Positions 1 through 6,847 of a stretch of DNA of 12,247 nt are shown in pieces. Below the pieces are notes generated by a model that did no database searches, was not told the DNA's origin, and saw only the letters and a program-made list of their open reading frames with translations. Location of the stretch: positions 1 to 12,247 of the forward strand of contig JAOZRH010000027.1 in assembly GCA_029931905.1 (NCBI GenBank). Reading direction: 5' to 3'. Origin of the DNA: Fidelibacterota bacterium. GTDB taxonomy: Bacteria; Fidelibacterota; Fidelibacteria; Fidelibacterales; Fidelibacteraceae. How positions within the stretch are numbered: position 1 is the stretch's first letter; each line of letters begins with the position of its first letter. The position numbers and the translations under genes were made by a program.

Positions 1-18
1 TTTGTGTACTTTGCGGTT
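1..18. repeat. Short intergenic repeat, two 9-nt units at the window edge
   Basis: Downstream of the ROK kinase stop, the plus strand reads as two related 9-nt units, TTTGTGTAC and TTTGCGGTT, followed by unrelated sequence. It cannot be told how far the array runs to the left because the window ends. The units have higher G+C than the surrounding DNA and resemble in style the decamer units at 8431-8460 and 11471-11500. No hairpin or T-tract that would make a terminator is visible between 1 and 32. Confidence 0.4.
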
Positions 19-32
19 TATCTTCGAAATTC

Positions 33-935
33 CTAATAAATAGTTTCCATCTCAACTAAACTCGCAGCACCAATCAGAGTTGCAAATTCACCAAGTTCAC
101 TTTTTTCTATTACAATATTTTTACTTGGTAGTTCAAATATATTTTCTCTAATCGTTTTATCGAGTGATGGCGAAAATAATTCCCAATTTGCTGAAATGCT
201 ACCACCAATTACTAATATTTCGGGATCTAACATATTGATTATTGGAACGAGAGTAAATGCTAAATGTTTACCAAATTCTACAAATGTTTTTTTACATTTT
301 GTGTCGCCAGCAAAAGCACCTTTAGAAATATCAATAGGTTCCAGTAACTCATTATGTAATTTATTATGAATAGAAGCTAATCCTCTTCCAGAAATATAAT
401 CTTCATAAATTCCATCTCTATAAACATTCCGTCCAATTTCAGTTGCAGTTCCTGTAGCACCATGAACTATAGCACCGTTCAAAATATATGCAAGTCCATA
501 GCCTGTTCCCAATGTTGCGACAATTACATGTTTTTTACCCTTTGCTTTCCCGGCTTTCTGCTCTCCTAATCCAAAAGCATTTGCATCATTATCAACAAAA
601 ACATCTAAACCAATCTCTTCTTCTAACTTTTTTTTCAGAGGATAATTCCTCATTATTTTCATATTTAATGTTTCTAAAATCGTTCCCGAAAAAGGGTCCA
701 AAGGTCCGGGAGAACCAATACCAACACCTTTAATATCCGCTTTGGAATGATTATTATTTTTTAACAACAAATTAATATTATCGGCTATTCTCTTAATAAG
801 TTCATCACCTGTTTTACAATCAAAAGAATCAAATCTGATAGTATCTCCAATTACGGAATATTTTTCACCAGATACAATTCCAACTCTAACTTTAGTTCCA
901 CCGAGATCAATACCGATTAAATTTTTATTTTTCAT
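33..935 (-). CDS. ROK-family sugar kinase (glucokinase-like), variant without the zinc site
   Basis: Predicted cytosolic ATP-dependent sugar kinase of the ROK family, 300 aa, the usual length. The N-terminal phosphate loop DLGGTK is at residues 10-15, GIGSPGPLD at 72-80, the catalytic block DNDANAFGLGE at 115-125 (D117 the likely catalytic base), and the second phosphate motif LGTGYG at 142-147. LVIGGSI near 242-248 fits the C-terminal lobe. The segment that normally carries EIGH and a CxCGxxxC zinc loop reads EIGR (166-169) and then a shortened cysteine-free loop ending in YEDYISGRG, so the zinc site and its sugar-contacting histidine are absent. This makes glucose specificity uncertain. The ATG at 935 was chosen because MKNKNLIGIDLGGTK is the canonical start, AAGGA lies 10 nt upstream, and the longer open frame back to 1193 only reads antiframe through the GWxTD gene. 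It starts 4 nt after the GWxTD stop, so co-translation is likely. Confidence 0.9.
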   Translation of the reverse strand: MKNKNLIGIDLGGTKVRVGIVSGEKYSVIGDTIRFDSFDCKTGDELIKRIADNINLLLKNNNHSKADIKGVGIGSPGPLDPFSGTILETLNMKIMRNYPLKKKLEEEIGLDVFVDNDANAFGLGEQKAGKAKGKKHVIVATLGTGYGLAYILNGAIVHGATGTATEIGRNVYRDGIYEDYISGRGLASIHNKLHNELLEPIDISKGAFAGDTKCKKTFVEFGKHLAFTLVPIINMLDPEILVIGGSISANWELFSPSLDKTIRENIFELPSKNIVIEKSELGEFATLIGAASLVEMETIY

Positions 936-939
936 ATAA

Positions 940-2322
940 TTAATATCCTTTTTCAATTCCTTTAATTTTGGATTCCCAATTTTCATCGTATCGTTCACCT
1001 CTTTTCGTACTATGCAACAATTCATATTCACTAAATCCACTTGGATTATAAAAAATAAATTGAACCCCTCCTTCCAAAGAGTAATATTTCCATATCTCAT
1101 AAGGTTTACTATCATGAGAACTTGGATTTCTATCAATTTCATCAGGAATTCCATATTTAATAATTGTTCTACCACGATCGGTTTCTGGTCCATTAGTCAT
1201 TGTGCTGGAATATTTGGTAATAACATAATTTATTCTCTGTTCAATCATCATTCTATATTCATTAATCGCAGTTCTACGATCAGTATCTTTTCTTTCCCAA
1301 AAGCTAATTAAAAATGATTGTTTCCCAACCAAATTACTTTTTTTAAACATTCTTTTTTCTTTATTTGTCATCAAACAGTTAATATTTGTATAAATAGAAT
1401 CCAATTCTTGTTTAGATTTTTCTCGTATATTTTCTGCAAAAACATCATTCGATTCGGCTTGGTCAGCAGGTGCCGTAAAATATATTTTTTTCTTAGTTTC
1501 AACCTTTTTACTATTATTATTATCCACAACATTCAATTTGCAATAATAAATTCCCGACTTTAAATCCGCTACATTAATATTGTCAATTATGATACTATAT
1601 TCCCCCGGAGTATCAATTGTTTTCTTATCAAATGCTTTAATTATTTTATTATCAAGCGAAACAATTTCAAACCAATATGAATAATTATTTGCTTTATTTT
1701 TTAATAATGTAAGATTATAAATTTCAGCATATATTGTGATAGAATTTATTTTTTCGCTAAATTCTTTTTGTGCATACGGAATAATATCATAAAGTCCAAA
1801 TTTTGTAAATTTATTCTCTGTTGTTGTTTTGGTTGCATAAGAACCGATTTCAATATCACTAACATCTAACGAATCTAATGAAAAACTTTTAATTTCCATT
1901 GGAATTTGTAAAGCAGATTTTCTATTTGAATATTTATCTTTAACTTTTACCACCAATTGATAATTGCCAGTTGGAACATTTATAGTTAACTGTTCTGGAA
2001 TATTTTGATTTGGTTGCACTAAAAGTGTGTCACTTGTTGCATCATTAAGCTCTATATTATTGGAAAATATAACTTTTTTATCTAAATATATTGCCGTACT
2101 AATTTCGTATGCACCAACATATTTTCCATCACTTTCCTTTTTCCAAGTAAGATAATTTCTATCTATTGAATAATAAATTTCTACAATTGCTGGTCCCTGT
2201 TGATCAGAAAATGAAGCATAATCCAATGCAAATGGAATTTTATAAGTATCGGCTATTGTGTTACTTGCAAAAAAGATACCACCCAATATTAATACAATAA
2301 TAATATTTTTTATTTTTTTCAT
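940..2322 (-). CDS. GWxTD domain-containing exported protein
   Basis: 460-aa protein with an N-terminal signal peptide (MKKIKN followed by a hydrophobic run to about residue 20, likely cleavage near residue 24), so periplasmic or surface. Residues 29-150 form a beta-rich region with the family-like opening FALDYASFSD and VEIYYSIDRNYLTW. About 290-460 is the GWxTD domain: FWERKDTD (341-348), NEYRMMIEQRINYV, then the core TDRGRTIIKYGIPDEID (381-397), PYEIWKYY, FIFYNPSGFSEYELLHST and a closing DENW. The name-giving GWxTD reads GPETD here (378-382). The family is common in FCB genomes and has no established biochemical role. The ATG overlaps the smc stop as ATGA, with GGGAAG 5 nt upstream. No lipobox is seen. 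Family assignment is firm, function unknown. Confidence 0.88.
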   Translation of the reverse strand: MKKIKNIIIVLILGGIFFASNTIADTYKIPFALDYASFSDQQGPAIVEIYYSIDRNYLTWKKESDGKYVGAYEISTAIYLDKKVIFSNNIELNDATSDTLLVQPNQNIPEQLTINVPTGNYQLVVKVKDKYSNRKSALQIPMEIKSFSLDSLDVSDIEIGSYATKTTTENKFTKFGLYDIIPYAQKEFSEKINSITIYAEIYNLTLLKNKANNYSYWFEIVSLDNKIIKAFDKKTIDTPGEYSIIIDNINVADLKSGIYYCKLNVVDNNNSKKVETKKKIYFTAPADQAESNDVFAENIREKSKQELDSIYTNINCLMTNKEKRMFKKSNLVGKQSFLISFWERKDTDRRTAINEYRMMIEQRINYVITKYSSTMTNGPETDRGRTIIKYGIPDEIDRNPSSHDSKPYEIWKYYSLEGGVQFIFYNPSGFSEYELLHSTKRGERYDENWESKIKGIEKGY

Positions 2323-5300
2323 AATTCTTCCCTTTTATTATTCTTGTTAAATTGTACAGAAACAATTTTTGAAACTCCCTCTTCTTGCATAGTAACTCCA
2401 TAAAGAGATTTTGCCACTTTCATTGTACTTTTATTATGAGTAACAATAATAAATTGTGTTCTATCCGTAAAATGCGCCAATGCATCTGTAAATCTTCCAA
2501 CATTAAGGTCATCTAATGGTGCATCAATTTCGTCTAAAATACAATATGGCGATGGCTTCACTAAATAAATTGCAAATAGAAGTGCAATTGCTGTTAATGC
2601 CTTTTCACCACCAGATAAAGCACGAATTGATTTCATTTCCTTTCCTTTTGGACGAGAAAATATCTCAATATCAGCTTCTAATGGATCAGCATCACCAACC
2701 AATTTTAAATCACAACTACCATTTGGGAAAAACATATTATATGTTTTAACATAATTTTGCTTAATTTTAGCAAATGTCTTTGTGAATTTCTGACGAGCTT
2801 CTTTGTCTAATTTATCTATCGTTTCAACTATACTTTTTTCGGCATCAACCAAATCTTGTTTTTGTTCTTGAATAAATTTTAATCTTGTTGTTTCTTCTTC
2901 ATATTCGGTTTTAATTGCCATATTTACTGGTCCAATAAGTTCAATTTGATTTGTAATTTTTTTAATTTTTATCAACATTTCAGCTTCTGATAAACTTGAT
3001 ATAATTAATTCTTTTTTCAAAATATCAATTCGATAACGATCTTTTATCTTTTCTATTGCTTGTTTTTGCTCACTTTTCATTTCATTTAATTTTATTTCAA
3101 TATCTCGTAAATTTTGATAAACATTTTCCTGATTTTTATGTTTCTCAGCAATAGAATTTTCTACTTTATATAGTTGTTTTTTCTTCTCTATTAATTTTTC
3201 TCTAACTGTTGATTCATTTTCTTTTACAATTTTCAACTCTTTCTCTAATTCTTCTGAATTAATTTTTAACTCTTTTTGTCTATCATCACCATCTTGAATT
3301 ATTTCTTTGAATGATATAAATTCTTTTGAAATAATTTCTATTCGACTTGATAACTCTCTTATTGTATCAATCGCATTTTGGAAACGAAAATTAGTTGTTT
3401 CCTTTTCTCTTTCAATTGTAATTAATTGTATTTTTTTCTCTTGAGCTTTTTGAAAATAATTATCTTTTATTTTGGAAATTTCATCGTATTTTTTAGTCGC
3501 ATCTGTAAATTTTTCTTCAATTTCGGCAACACTAATTTCCTCATTTTCATTTTCTACTGATAATTCTGATAATATTTTTTCAATATCTTGTATCTTATAA
3601 CTATATGTTGAGATTTTTTCCTCAACATTCCCAAATGATTTATTATACTGCTCAATTGAAAAATCTGCCTTGTTTAATTTATTCTCAATTTCATTTCGAG
3701 TATTATTTAGTTTTTTGCTTTCTATAGTTGTTTTATCAACTTCCTCTGCGATTAATAATCTAGTTTGTTGTTCTTTTTCTAATTTAGTATTTACAATGTC
3801 AATCTCATCTTGAATTATCTTAATTGATCTTTTTAGTGCATTAATTCGTTCTGTTCGTCCAACTAAATTTTGAAATTTCGCACCTGTTCCACCCTTAACA
3901 AATCCTACTCTATTCAAATAATCGCCATCTAATGTAACAAAACAAAATTTATGTTCATTTAATAATTCAGTTGGTATTTTTTCTAACGACTTAACAACGA
4001 GCAAATCATTTAAAAGATAATCAACTAATATTTTTACTTTTTTATCATATTTAATAAAATCTTTTGCATATCCAATTATATTTGAATCTTTTTTGTCATA
4101 TTTTTCTGGTTTAGGAACTTTTGCTTTCATTGAAAATAAATTTGACAATTTACTCTGACCCTTTACAGCTTTTGAAACAAATTGACTTATTATATCTAAA
4201 GGAATTATAGTTAAACGACCTCTTTTATTCTTTTTAACTCTTTCAACAATTTCCAATGCAACTTTTTTTGTTTCAACAACAAGACAACCCGCAACATCAC
4301 CAATTCCTGCCTCAATTGCATTTGCATATTTTTCTTTTACTTCTATTAAATTAGAAACAGTTCCCAATACTGCTGGAGTTTTAATTGTTTGAATTACATA
4401 TTTAACACCAGAACTATAGCCACTATTAGATTCAATTAATCCAGTTAAAAATTCCATTTCATTTTTATCTTTATCTAAATGAGATTTAAATTTATTAATT
4501 TCGTCTTTTTGTAAATCTATATTTTCGTTTATTGATTTTCTTTCATTCTCAAAAGAAATTAGTTTTTCTTGAACATCTTTAATTTTATCATCTATTTCTA
4601 ACTTTTCTTTTGTAAACTTTTCTTTATTCTTTTTACTTTGAGATACTTCTTTTTCTAATTCATCATTTTGCTTAGCCTGTTCATCAATTAACTGTATATA
4701 ATTTTCTTTTTGGTCAATTAGCCTATTTCTTTTTTGATTTAATTCTGCAATTTTTCGATTTTTATCTATTTTTTCTTTTTGAATTTTTTCTAAATAATTA
4801 TCAGCTTTCTTGTATTCTTTCTCAATTTCTTTATATTTCTTTTGTTTTTCATCATTTTGTGTCTTCAACAGTTGGATTTGTGGATCATTTTTGGTTAATT
4901 GTTTAGATAATTCATCTCTAATCTTTTCATTTGCAATTATTCTGGAAAATGCATCGCTTCTTTCTTTTTCTAATCTGCTAATATTAGAATTTGCATTCTG
5001 TGTTTTCTCGTCTAACACCAATATTTGAGAATTATTGTTATTAATTTTTTCTTTAAATTCATTAACCTTAATAGAAATTTCCAAACTTTTATTTTCAAGT
5101 TCTTCTAAACTTTTTCGATACTCAACTAACATTTGCTCTTCAATTGTCAATTGTTTACCAGTATCTTCTTTTTGTAATTTATTCTCTGATAATTGTTTTT
5201 CTAATGGGACTATCTGTTCATCTAATTTTTTATACTTTATTTGAGCATATTGAATTTCGATTTTTTTCAACTCTTCAGAATATTCTTCATATTTCTCATA

Positions 5301-5933
5301 TCTTTTTAATTGCCTCTTCAATGTTCGAATATTCTTTTCAATCTCAAAAACAATATCATTTAATCGTTCTAAATCTTCACGAGTTGAATCCAATTTTCTA
5401 AAAGAACTCTTTCTTTGACTTTTGTATTTATTTATTCCGGCTGCTTCTTCAAATAGTAATTTTCGATGTACTTTATCAACATTTAAAATTTCTTCAATCA
5501 TTTTCAGCTCAATAACAGAATATGCATTTGTACTCAATCCGGTATCAACAAATAAATCATTAATATCTTTTAATCTAACCGGAGTATCATTTAACAAATA
5601 TTCACTTGTGCCATCACGATATAATCTTCTACATACAACAACATCTTCATAAGCAACAGATAATACACCGTCATTATTATGAATTGTTAAGGCAACTTCT
5701 GCATAATTTAATTGCTTTCGTGTTTTAGAACCTGCAAATATGATATCGGCCATTTTACCCGAACGAAGTAATGTAGTTCGTTGTTCACCCATTACCCAAC
5801 GAATTGCATCAACAATATTCGTTTTACCACAACCATTTGGTCCAACTATTGAAGTTATTCCTTTATCAAATTCCAAAACGGTTTTTTGAGCAAACGATTT
5901 AAATCCAAATATTTCTAATTTTGATATATACAT
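2319..5933 (-). CDS. smc: Chromosome partition protein SMC
   Basis: Full-length SMC ATPase, 1204 aa, slightly longer than the usual 1170-1190. It dimerises, binds ScpA/ScpB and compacts and separates chromosomes on the nucleoid. The N-terminal head has Walker A GPNGCGKTN (31-39) and the arginine-finger region LRSGKMADIIFAGS (56-69). A long charged coiled coil covers about 170-500. The hinge spans about 505-690, with SGVKYVIQTI, VLGTVSNLIEV, GRLTIIPLD and VTLDGDYLNRVGFVKGG. The return coil covers about 690-1040. The C-terminal head has the ABC signature LSGGEK (1106-1111), Walker B YCILDEIDAPLDD with E1135, and the THN switch histidine H1166. The usual Q-loop glutamine (IIxQGxV) appears as IELKMI (141-146). 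No scpA or scpB is in the window. The ATG at 5933 gives the canonical MYISKLEIFGFKSFA start, but no Shine-Dalgarno is seen. The stop overlaps the GWxTD start. The short plus-strand open frames across this gene are shadows. Confidence 0.98.
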   Translation of the reverse strand: MYISKLEIFGFKSFAQKTVLEFDKGITSIVGPNGCGKTNIVDAIRWVMGEQRTTLLRSGKMADIIFAGSKTRKQLNYAEVALTIHNNDGVLSVAYEDVVVCRRLYRDGTSEYLLNDTPVRLKDINDLFVDTGLSTNAYSVIELKMIEEILNVDKVHRKLLFEEAAGINKYKSQRKSSFRKLDSTREDLERLNDIVFEIEKNIRTLKRQLKRYEKYEEYSEELKKIEIQYAQIKYKKLDEQIVPLEKQLSENKLQKEDTGKQLTIEEQMLVEYRKSLEELENKSLEISIKVNEFKEKINNNNSQILVLDEKTQNANSNISRLEKERSDAFSRIIANEKIRDELSKQLTKNDPQIQLLKTQNDEKQKKYKEIEKEYKKADNYLEKIQKEKIDKNRKIAELNQKRNRLIDQKENYIQLIDEQAKQNDELEKEVSQSKKNKEKFTKEKLEIDDKIKDVQEKLISFENERKSINENIDLQKDEINKFKSHLDKDKNEMEFLTGLIESNSGYSSGVKYVIQTIKTPAVLGTVSNLIEVKEKYANAIEAGIGDVAGCLVVETKKVALEIVERVKKNKRGRLTIIPLDIISQFVSKAVKGQSKLSNLFSMKAKVPKPEKYDKKDSNIIGYAKDFIKYDKKVKILVDYLLNDLLVVKSLEKIPTELLNEHKFCFVTLDGDYLNRVGFVKGGTGAKFQNLVGRTERINALKRSIKIIQDEIDIVNTKLEKEQQTRLLIAEEVDKTTIESKKLNNTRNEIENKLNKADFSIEQYNKSFGNVEEKISTYSYKIQDIEKILSELSVENENEEISVAEIEEKFTDATKKYDEISKIKDNYFQKAQEKKIQLITIEREKETTNFRFQNAIDTIRELSSRIEIISKEFISFKEIIQDGDDRQKELKINSEELEKELKIVKENESTVREKLIEKKKQLYKVENSIAEKHKNQENVYQNLRDIEIKLNEMKSEQKQAIEKIKDRYRIDILKKELIISSLSEAEMLIKIKKITNQIELIGPVNMAIKTEYEEETTRLKFIQEQKQDLVDAEKSIVETIDKLDKEARQKFTKTFAKIKQNYVKTYNMFFPNGSCDLKLVGDADPLEADIEIFSRPKGKEMKSIRALSGGEKALTAIALLFAIYLVKPSPYCILDEIDAPLDDLNVGRFTDALAHFTDRTQFIIVTHNKSTMKVAKSLYGVTMQEEGVSKIVSVQFNKNNKREEL

Positions 5934-6008
5934 ATACTATGTTTTTTATTATTCATATCATTAACCCCCACTAGAGTAAGAATTTACAAATATTTTTTTC
6001 TATTTCAA

Positions 6009-6038
6009 ATTATAAATTTATTTTTGTAAATTTGTTAA
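6009..6038 (-). promoter_or_regulatory. Candidate sigma-70-type promoter for smc block
   Basis: On the minus strand TTAACA (6038-6033) is followed after 18 nt by a perfect TATAAT (6014-6009). Transcription would start near 6002 and give a leader of about 70 nt before the smc ATG. It is the best -35/-10 pair in the only spacer over 200 bp and sits where the smc-GWxTD-ROK block needs a promoter. In DNA this AT-rich such matches arise by chance, so the call is tentative. Confidence 0.35.
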
Positions 6039-6039
6039 C

Positions 6040-6070
6040 GGAAACTGGAAACGGGAGAATGGAGAACGGA
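6040..6070. repeat. Tandem array of 7-nt units
   Basis: Plus strand, four consecutive 7-nt units and a partial fifth: GGAAACT, GGAAACG, GGAGAAT, GGAGAAC, GGA. The period is exact and the consensus is GGARAMK. It is purine-only on one strand apart from the sixth and seventh positions and far more G-rich than its surroundings. It directly abuts the -35 of the candidate smc promoter. It does not encode anything in frame with a neighbour. Function unknown. Confidence 0.75.
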
Positions 6071-6074
6071 AAAA

Positions 6075-6110
6075 ACATCAGCGAAATCCGTATAATCCGT
6101 GAAATCCGTG
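6075..6110. repeat. Tandem array of 9-nt units
   Basis: Four exact-period 9-nt units. On the minus strand they read CACGGATTT, CACGGATTA, TACGGATTT, CGCTGATGT, with the last degenerate. Only 4 nt separate it from the 7-nt array. Together the two arrays fill about 70 of the 209 bp between nadD and smc. From memory, similar ACGGATT strings occur in intergenic DNA of many unrelated bacteria, but I cannot search for this here. Confidence 0.75.
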
Positions 6111-6142
6111 TTCTAAACAAAGGAAAATAAATGAAAAAAATT

Positions 6143-6724
6143 TTATTTATAAAGCCCATTTTCTTCTATATAATTTCCAACAGATTTTTGAACATAATTT
6201 AAAATATTTCCACCATTTGCGACAGCTTTTCTAATTTCTGTTGAAGAAATATCAAATTCTTCCAAATAAACAAATAGTACTTGTGATATTATATTTTCAT
6301 CAATTTCGTAAATATTAAAATTATTCCTCGGTACAACAATAAATTTTACTAATTGTAATAACTTTTTATAATCTTTCCATTTTTTAATTACTTGAAGATT
6401 GTCACTACCAATAAGAAAATAATATTCATTCTTTTCGCCATATTTTTTAATCATTTTTTCAACCGTATTTATCGAATAGGAAATCCCACCTTTTTTCATT
6501 TCATAATCATCTATTATGCAATTTTGATGGTCAATTAATCCAATTTCCAACATTTTTAATCTATCTGAATTCTTTGCCATTCTAACATTTTGCTTTAATG
6601 GTGAAATATTCGCTGGTACAATTATAAATTTATCTATCTCTATTTTTTTTTCTACTTCATTGATAAAATGAATGTGTCCATTATGAACGGGATCAAAACT
6701 TCCACCATAAATACAAATTTTCAT
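6143..6724 (-). CDS. nadD: Nicotinate-nucleotide adenylyltransferase
   Basis: Cytosolic enzyme that joins nicotinate mononucleotide and ATP to nicotinate adenine dinucleotide, the penultimate step of NAD synthesis. At 193 aa it has the normal family length. It opens with the nucleotidyltransferase fold motif GGSFDPVHNGH (7-17), including the HxGH site (14-17). SYSINTVE (82-89), FLIGSDNL (103-110 region) with W116, and the C-terminal ISSTEIR (159-165) are NadD hallmarks, as is the closing YIEENGLY. The ATG at 6724 is preferred over an in-frame ATG at 6757 because it gives the canonical MKICIYGGSFDP start and has AAAAGG about 10 nt upstream; the upstream ATG lies inside the terminator hairpin. 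It stands alone between two spacers. The usual neighbours proA, obg or rsfS are not here. Confidence 0.95.
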   Translation of the reverse strand: MKICIYGGSFDPVHNGHIHFINEVEKKIEIDKFIIVPANISPLKQNVRMAKNSDRLKMLEIGLIDHQNCIIDDYEMKKGGISYSINTVEKMIKKYGEKNEYYFLIGSDNLQVIKKWKDYKKLLQLVKFIVVPRNNFNIYEIDENIISQVLFVYLEEFDISSTEIRKAVANGGNILNYVQKSVGNYIEENGLYK

Positions 6725-6740
6725 AATTATTACCTTTTCC

Positions 6741-6775
6741 AATAAAAAAAATACCATGTCTTAATAACATGGCAT
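6741..6775 (-). terminator. Rho-independent terminator after bamD
   Basis: On the minus strand ATGCCATGT (6775-6767) pairs with ACATGGTAT (6759-6751), a 9-bp stem with one G-U pair and a 7-nt loop, followed at once by a run of eight T residues. It ends the envelope block 73 nt after the bamD stop. No T-run follows the hairpin on the plus strand, so it works in one direction. It lies only 17 nt before the nadD start codon, leaving no room for a separate nadD promoter behind it. Confidence 0.85.
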
Positions 6776-6780
6776 CTCTT

Positions 6781-6786
6781 ATTATA
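6781..6786 (-). promoter_or_regulatory. Possible -10 box for nadD
   Basis: A perfect TATAAT on the minus strand sits just before the terminator hairpin. Initiation about 7 nt downstream would start the nadD mRNA at the base of the hairpin. No good -35 sequence is found 16-18 nt upstream, so support is weak. The alternative is that nadD is read by leak-through of the terminator. Confidence 0.2.
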
Positions 6787-6847
6787 TTGAACTATCTTGC
6801 GACATTTATTTTTCTCTTCAAATTATTACTGTATTAATTAACAATTC

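Noticed and set aside
936..1193. Longer ROK reading frame starting at 1193
   Set aside because: The extra 86 residues lie in another frame of the GWxTD gene, have no ROK similarity, and the start at 935 has a good ribosome-binding site and the canonical N-terminus.
1012..1563. Plus-strand open frames of 81-99 codons within the GWxTD gene
   Set aside because: They are shadows of a well-supported gene, have low-complexity Ile/Phe/Ser composition and no ribosome-binding site or family motif.
4810..5652. Plus-strand open frames across the SMC coiled coil and head
   Set aside because: They mirror the Lys/Glu-rich coil in antisense as Phe/Leu/Ser-rich text and have no support of their own.
6040..6110. 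CRISPR array
   Set aside because: The units are 7 and 9 nt with no unique spacers between them and no cas genes nearby.
6122..6150. Terminator after nadD
   Set aside because: The inverted repeat AAATAAA / TTTATTT is made only of A-T pairs and would be too weak; no G+C stem is present.
6725..6757. Longer nadD reading frame starting at 6757
   Set aside because: The extra residues are encoded by the terminator stem and T-run, and no NadD has such an extension before the GGSFDP motif.
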